Positions 61,501 through 64,000 of a stretch of DNA of 64,000 nucleotides are shown here, in pieces. The first letter of the stretch is position 1. Each line of letters opens with the position of its first letter. Source of the DNA: Cryphonectria parasitica EP155. Its lineage: Eukaryota > Ascomycota > Sordariomycetes > Diaporthales > Cryphonectriaceae. The DNA lies in assembly GCF_011745365.1 (NCBI RefSeq), contig NW_024468917.1, positions 1,302,001-1,366,000 on the forward strand, in the 5' to 3' direction. The position numbers and the translations under genes were made by a program. The notes beneath the pieces are model-generated. The model did not search any database. It was given only the letters and a program-made list of their open reading frames with translations, and was not told the origin of the DNA.

Positions 61501-62805
61501 TGTTCTTTTTTCTTTTTCTTCTCCCTTCTGATGACAGTGAACGATGATGAATTGATGTGCGCGTGACCAAGGCATGGCTGGTCACGCTCAACAGGGTCCG
61601 GTCAAGGCCCACAGCAGGATGGATACGAATGCGCGTTACAAATTTTAGCGATCACAATGAACTGAGCGGTCCACGTCGGTTCAGTAATTTTTCATTGTCG
61701 CTAGGGGACATGGTGGAGAGGGCGAGGGGGGGTGATTCTCAAGGAACAAGATAATTTGATTGATCGATTGTACCGGACACACCGAGACGCCGCATGAAGT
61801 ATTCTTCGGCGAGAGACGGAAAGTGACATACAAGACGGGGGGGTACCTTTTTTCGTCTCGGCCTTGGCCTTGTGGCCCCCCCCCCCAGTGCAAGACGCCA
61901 TCTTATCTCGTCCGGCGCAAAAATAGCTGCGGATGAAACTCGGAGCTGGTCATGCCATCATCATCAACAAGAAAAAGCAGAGAGAGAAGGGGGAAACAAA
62001 CCTTTGCGATGCACAGACCGCCAATGCCTCGGCAGCAATTAAGCCTGGGAGGTGACAACGACCAATCGTCAAGGCAGGCGGTTGGGTAAACCTGGTTGCT
62101 TGTGGGTATACACCAGCAAGGCATGTATGTGACGAGGCCAGAAAATGCGGCCCCCCCTCTCTCCAAGGAAAAAGTCAAACGTCAAAAGCACATTTGCAGA
62201 GTTCGATATCGACATGCGCTCAGGCCGGGAGGGACTAAGGAAATGCCAGGAGGAGAAAAAGAAAACTCGAGAAGGATGGATCGGGGGGACGGCACTCAAT
62301 ACGGTACAGCACGACCGAGACTTGGCCTCGAGTACTTGGTTCCCACGGCCTCTTTTTTTTGGGGCGGGGATGGGATATTGCTTGGTTTTCCATTGTAACG
62401 CTGCTGCATGGGTACACACTGGGTCTCTCCACAATTTCGAAGGCTCAGATTGCCTTCTCGAAGCACGCGAAACTTTCCCAGCAATCAGTGCTGCGGTTCC
62501 TTCGGCAAGGTCATCCTCCTCGCCGGCTGACATGCCAATATCGGACTAGCGCTGTCAACCTGAGAGGGAAAAGAGGGAGTGTTGTCTGCCAGACAACACA
62601 CACACACACGCACAATCTTCTCTCTTCTTTTGGGGCAGCGCCTTACTTGCTACTCTTCATGGGCACCTCTCTGGGACTCCTTCATTATCAAGAAGAGGAA
62701 GAAGACCCTTGAAGAAAAAGAAAAAAGGACGTCACGTTGCAGGCTCCTCCTGGCCTGTAGGACCCCAGTGGGCCTGCTTAGAGTTTACTCATGACTATGG
62801 GTGTC

Positions 62806-62810
62806 CACAC

Positions 62811-62868
<58 letters not shown>

Positions 62869-62888
62869 CACACACACAGCACACACAC
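62806..62888. repeat. Long (CA)n microsatellite
   Basis: About 80 bases of CA, interrupted by single CG and AGCA units. The longest dinucleotide repeat in the window. Confidence 0.95.
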
Positions 62889-64000
62889 TCACTTACTCAC
62901 TGGGTCTGCCCACATTCCTGAGGCTTGGGGGCCGTGCTTCCTCGTCACGCCCAATAGCGGTTCTAACGTGCTTGCGACTGGAGGCATCGCGACGAAACTG
63001 GGTGACTTGACGTAACGCACCACCCTCTTACTCTGGTGCAAATCAATCGTCTGTGGGCGAACAGTCAGTCTATCGAAATAATCACGAGCTCGTGAAGGGC
63101 CCTTGACCCGTCTGGGGCTAATAATGATGGGGCCTCCTTCAGCTATTCCTCCGGGCTCACCGAGCCAAAGATGTGTTCATATTCTTTTCTCTCGTTGCCA
63201 TGTGGCGATGCGCCACACAAACTGTCACCCCAACGACATGTGGTTTTCTGTCGACTTTTTTTTATAGGGGGTTTTTTTTTTAATTTAATTTTTATTTAGT
63301 TTTTATTTTAATTTTCTCTTCTTCGTTTTCTGTCTGTCTCAAGTGGGACTGCTTGAGATCCCTTCATCCGGCTCGACCATTTGATTGAATGGGATCTCTG
63401 CACCCTTGTCTGGTGATCCTCTCTCAAAGAAACAAGACCAGACCCCTTCAAAAAGAAGGGGAAAATGGTGCGGCTATCACAGTGTATGTCGGAAATACAG
63501 TATGCATGTACGGCCAAAGCCGATCGGCTTTTGAGTACCCAAACTCGCAAGGTCCCTCGGTAGACCATTGTCGAGCTTGAGCGCATGGGAGGAGGTGCCC
63601 ACCGTGCCTTCCCCGTATTCTTATATCGGGGAAGGTACGCTCCCTGGTTCCTTAGGATATGCCACTAGCCAAATATCAGAATTGCACCGCTGCATTCCAT
63701 CACGTAGCATCTCTCGACTGTGAAGAGGGGCGGACATCATCATCTCTCCGAAACTGGGATCAGGTCGAGCTTGCTTGCTTGATCACCAACACCACCACTG
63801 CGACCGCCCAACCCGTCGTCCTCGTCGTCCTCCTCTTCTGATGGCAGCAGAACAGCTTTGAGATCGGCAAATCTTTTACCTCCACCGGCTTACTGCCCTA
63901 GGCCAAGAGAGGACGACGTTGTAACACAGCCTCTTATTTTTCCTTTGTTTTCTTTTTCTTGGCTCTAGCAACCTTTCTCCTCTCGGGAAAACCGACTTAG

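Larger units (their letters stand above)
56096..64000. other. Gene-poor right spacer
   Basis: The first part is upstream of the Zn2Cys6 gene and should hold its promoter and leader. It is rich in CT, CA and G runs (near 57043, 58571, 59547, 61875). No gene longer than about 160 codons or with recognisable content is present, on either strand, to the end of the window. An AT-rich patch lies at about 63257-63315. Confidence 0.55.

Noticed and set aside
1..64000. CRISPR arrays, rRNA genes, insertion sequences, secondary-metabolite clusters
   Set aside because: No regularly spaced direct repeats, rRNA signatures, transposase or reverse-transcriptase motifs, or polyketide/peptide synthase genes were seen. 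The O-methyltransferase stands alone and is not evidence of a metabolite cluster.

Overview
The window looks like nuclear DNA of a filamentous ascomycete, most likely a Sordariomycete. The reasons are intron-containing genes with short GT-AG introns (54-138 nt, one of 413 nt), fungus-specific families (NsdD/SUB-1 GATA factor, Zn2Cys6 regulator, 2EXR protein, ORMDL with a fungal C-terminus), and long gene-poor spacers full of microsatellites and poly-G/poly-C runs. I could not search databases; gene names rest on motifs and remembered family sequences. Genus and species cannot be given.

Layout. 1-12,987 is gene-poor and low in complexity, with one weak open frame. 12,988-14,467 (-) is a three-exon GATA regulator of the NsdD/SUB-1 type. 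It faces a spacer of nearly 16 kb (14,468 to about 30,200) in which I find no gene, so its promoter side is unusually large. 30,200-32,644 is non-repetitive, with protein-like but unassigned short frames on both strands. 32,645-33,804 (+) encodes a conserved-looking nuclear-type protein of unknown function with a five-codon first exon. 34,604-35,312 holds a doubtful gene.

35,755-36,938 (-) is a class I SAM-dependent O-methyltransferase. 38,075-38,876 (-) is an ORMDL-family regulator of sphingolipid synthesis. Divergent from it, 40,667-42,838 (+) is an Air1/Air2-like zinc-knuckle protein expected in the TRAMP nuclear RNA surveillance complex. 43,776-44,798 (+) is a 2EXR-domain protein. 48,880-50,720 (+) is ATG5 of the autophagy conjugation machinery. 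Tail-to-tail with it, 52,090-56,095 (-) is a 1,218-residue six-exon Zn2Cys6 transcription factor with poly-Q/poly-P tracts. 56,096-64,000 is again gene-poor.

The genes do not form a pathway or biosynthetic cluster. They are ordinary housekeeping and regulatory genes (sexual/asexual development, sphingolipid homeostasis, RNA surveillance, autophagy) in a gene-sparse region. I see no convincing new system. The items most worth following are the spacer upstream of nsdD, an in-frame alternative start inside ATG5 intron 2, the uncharacterised protein at 32.6-33.8 kb, the unassigned 30.2-32.6 kb stretch, and a recurring 12-base motif in the spacers.
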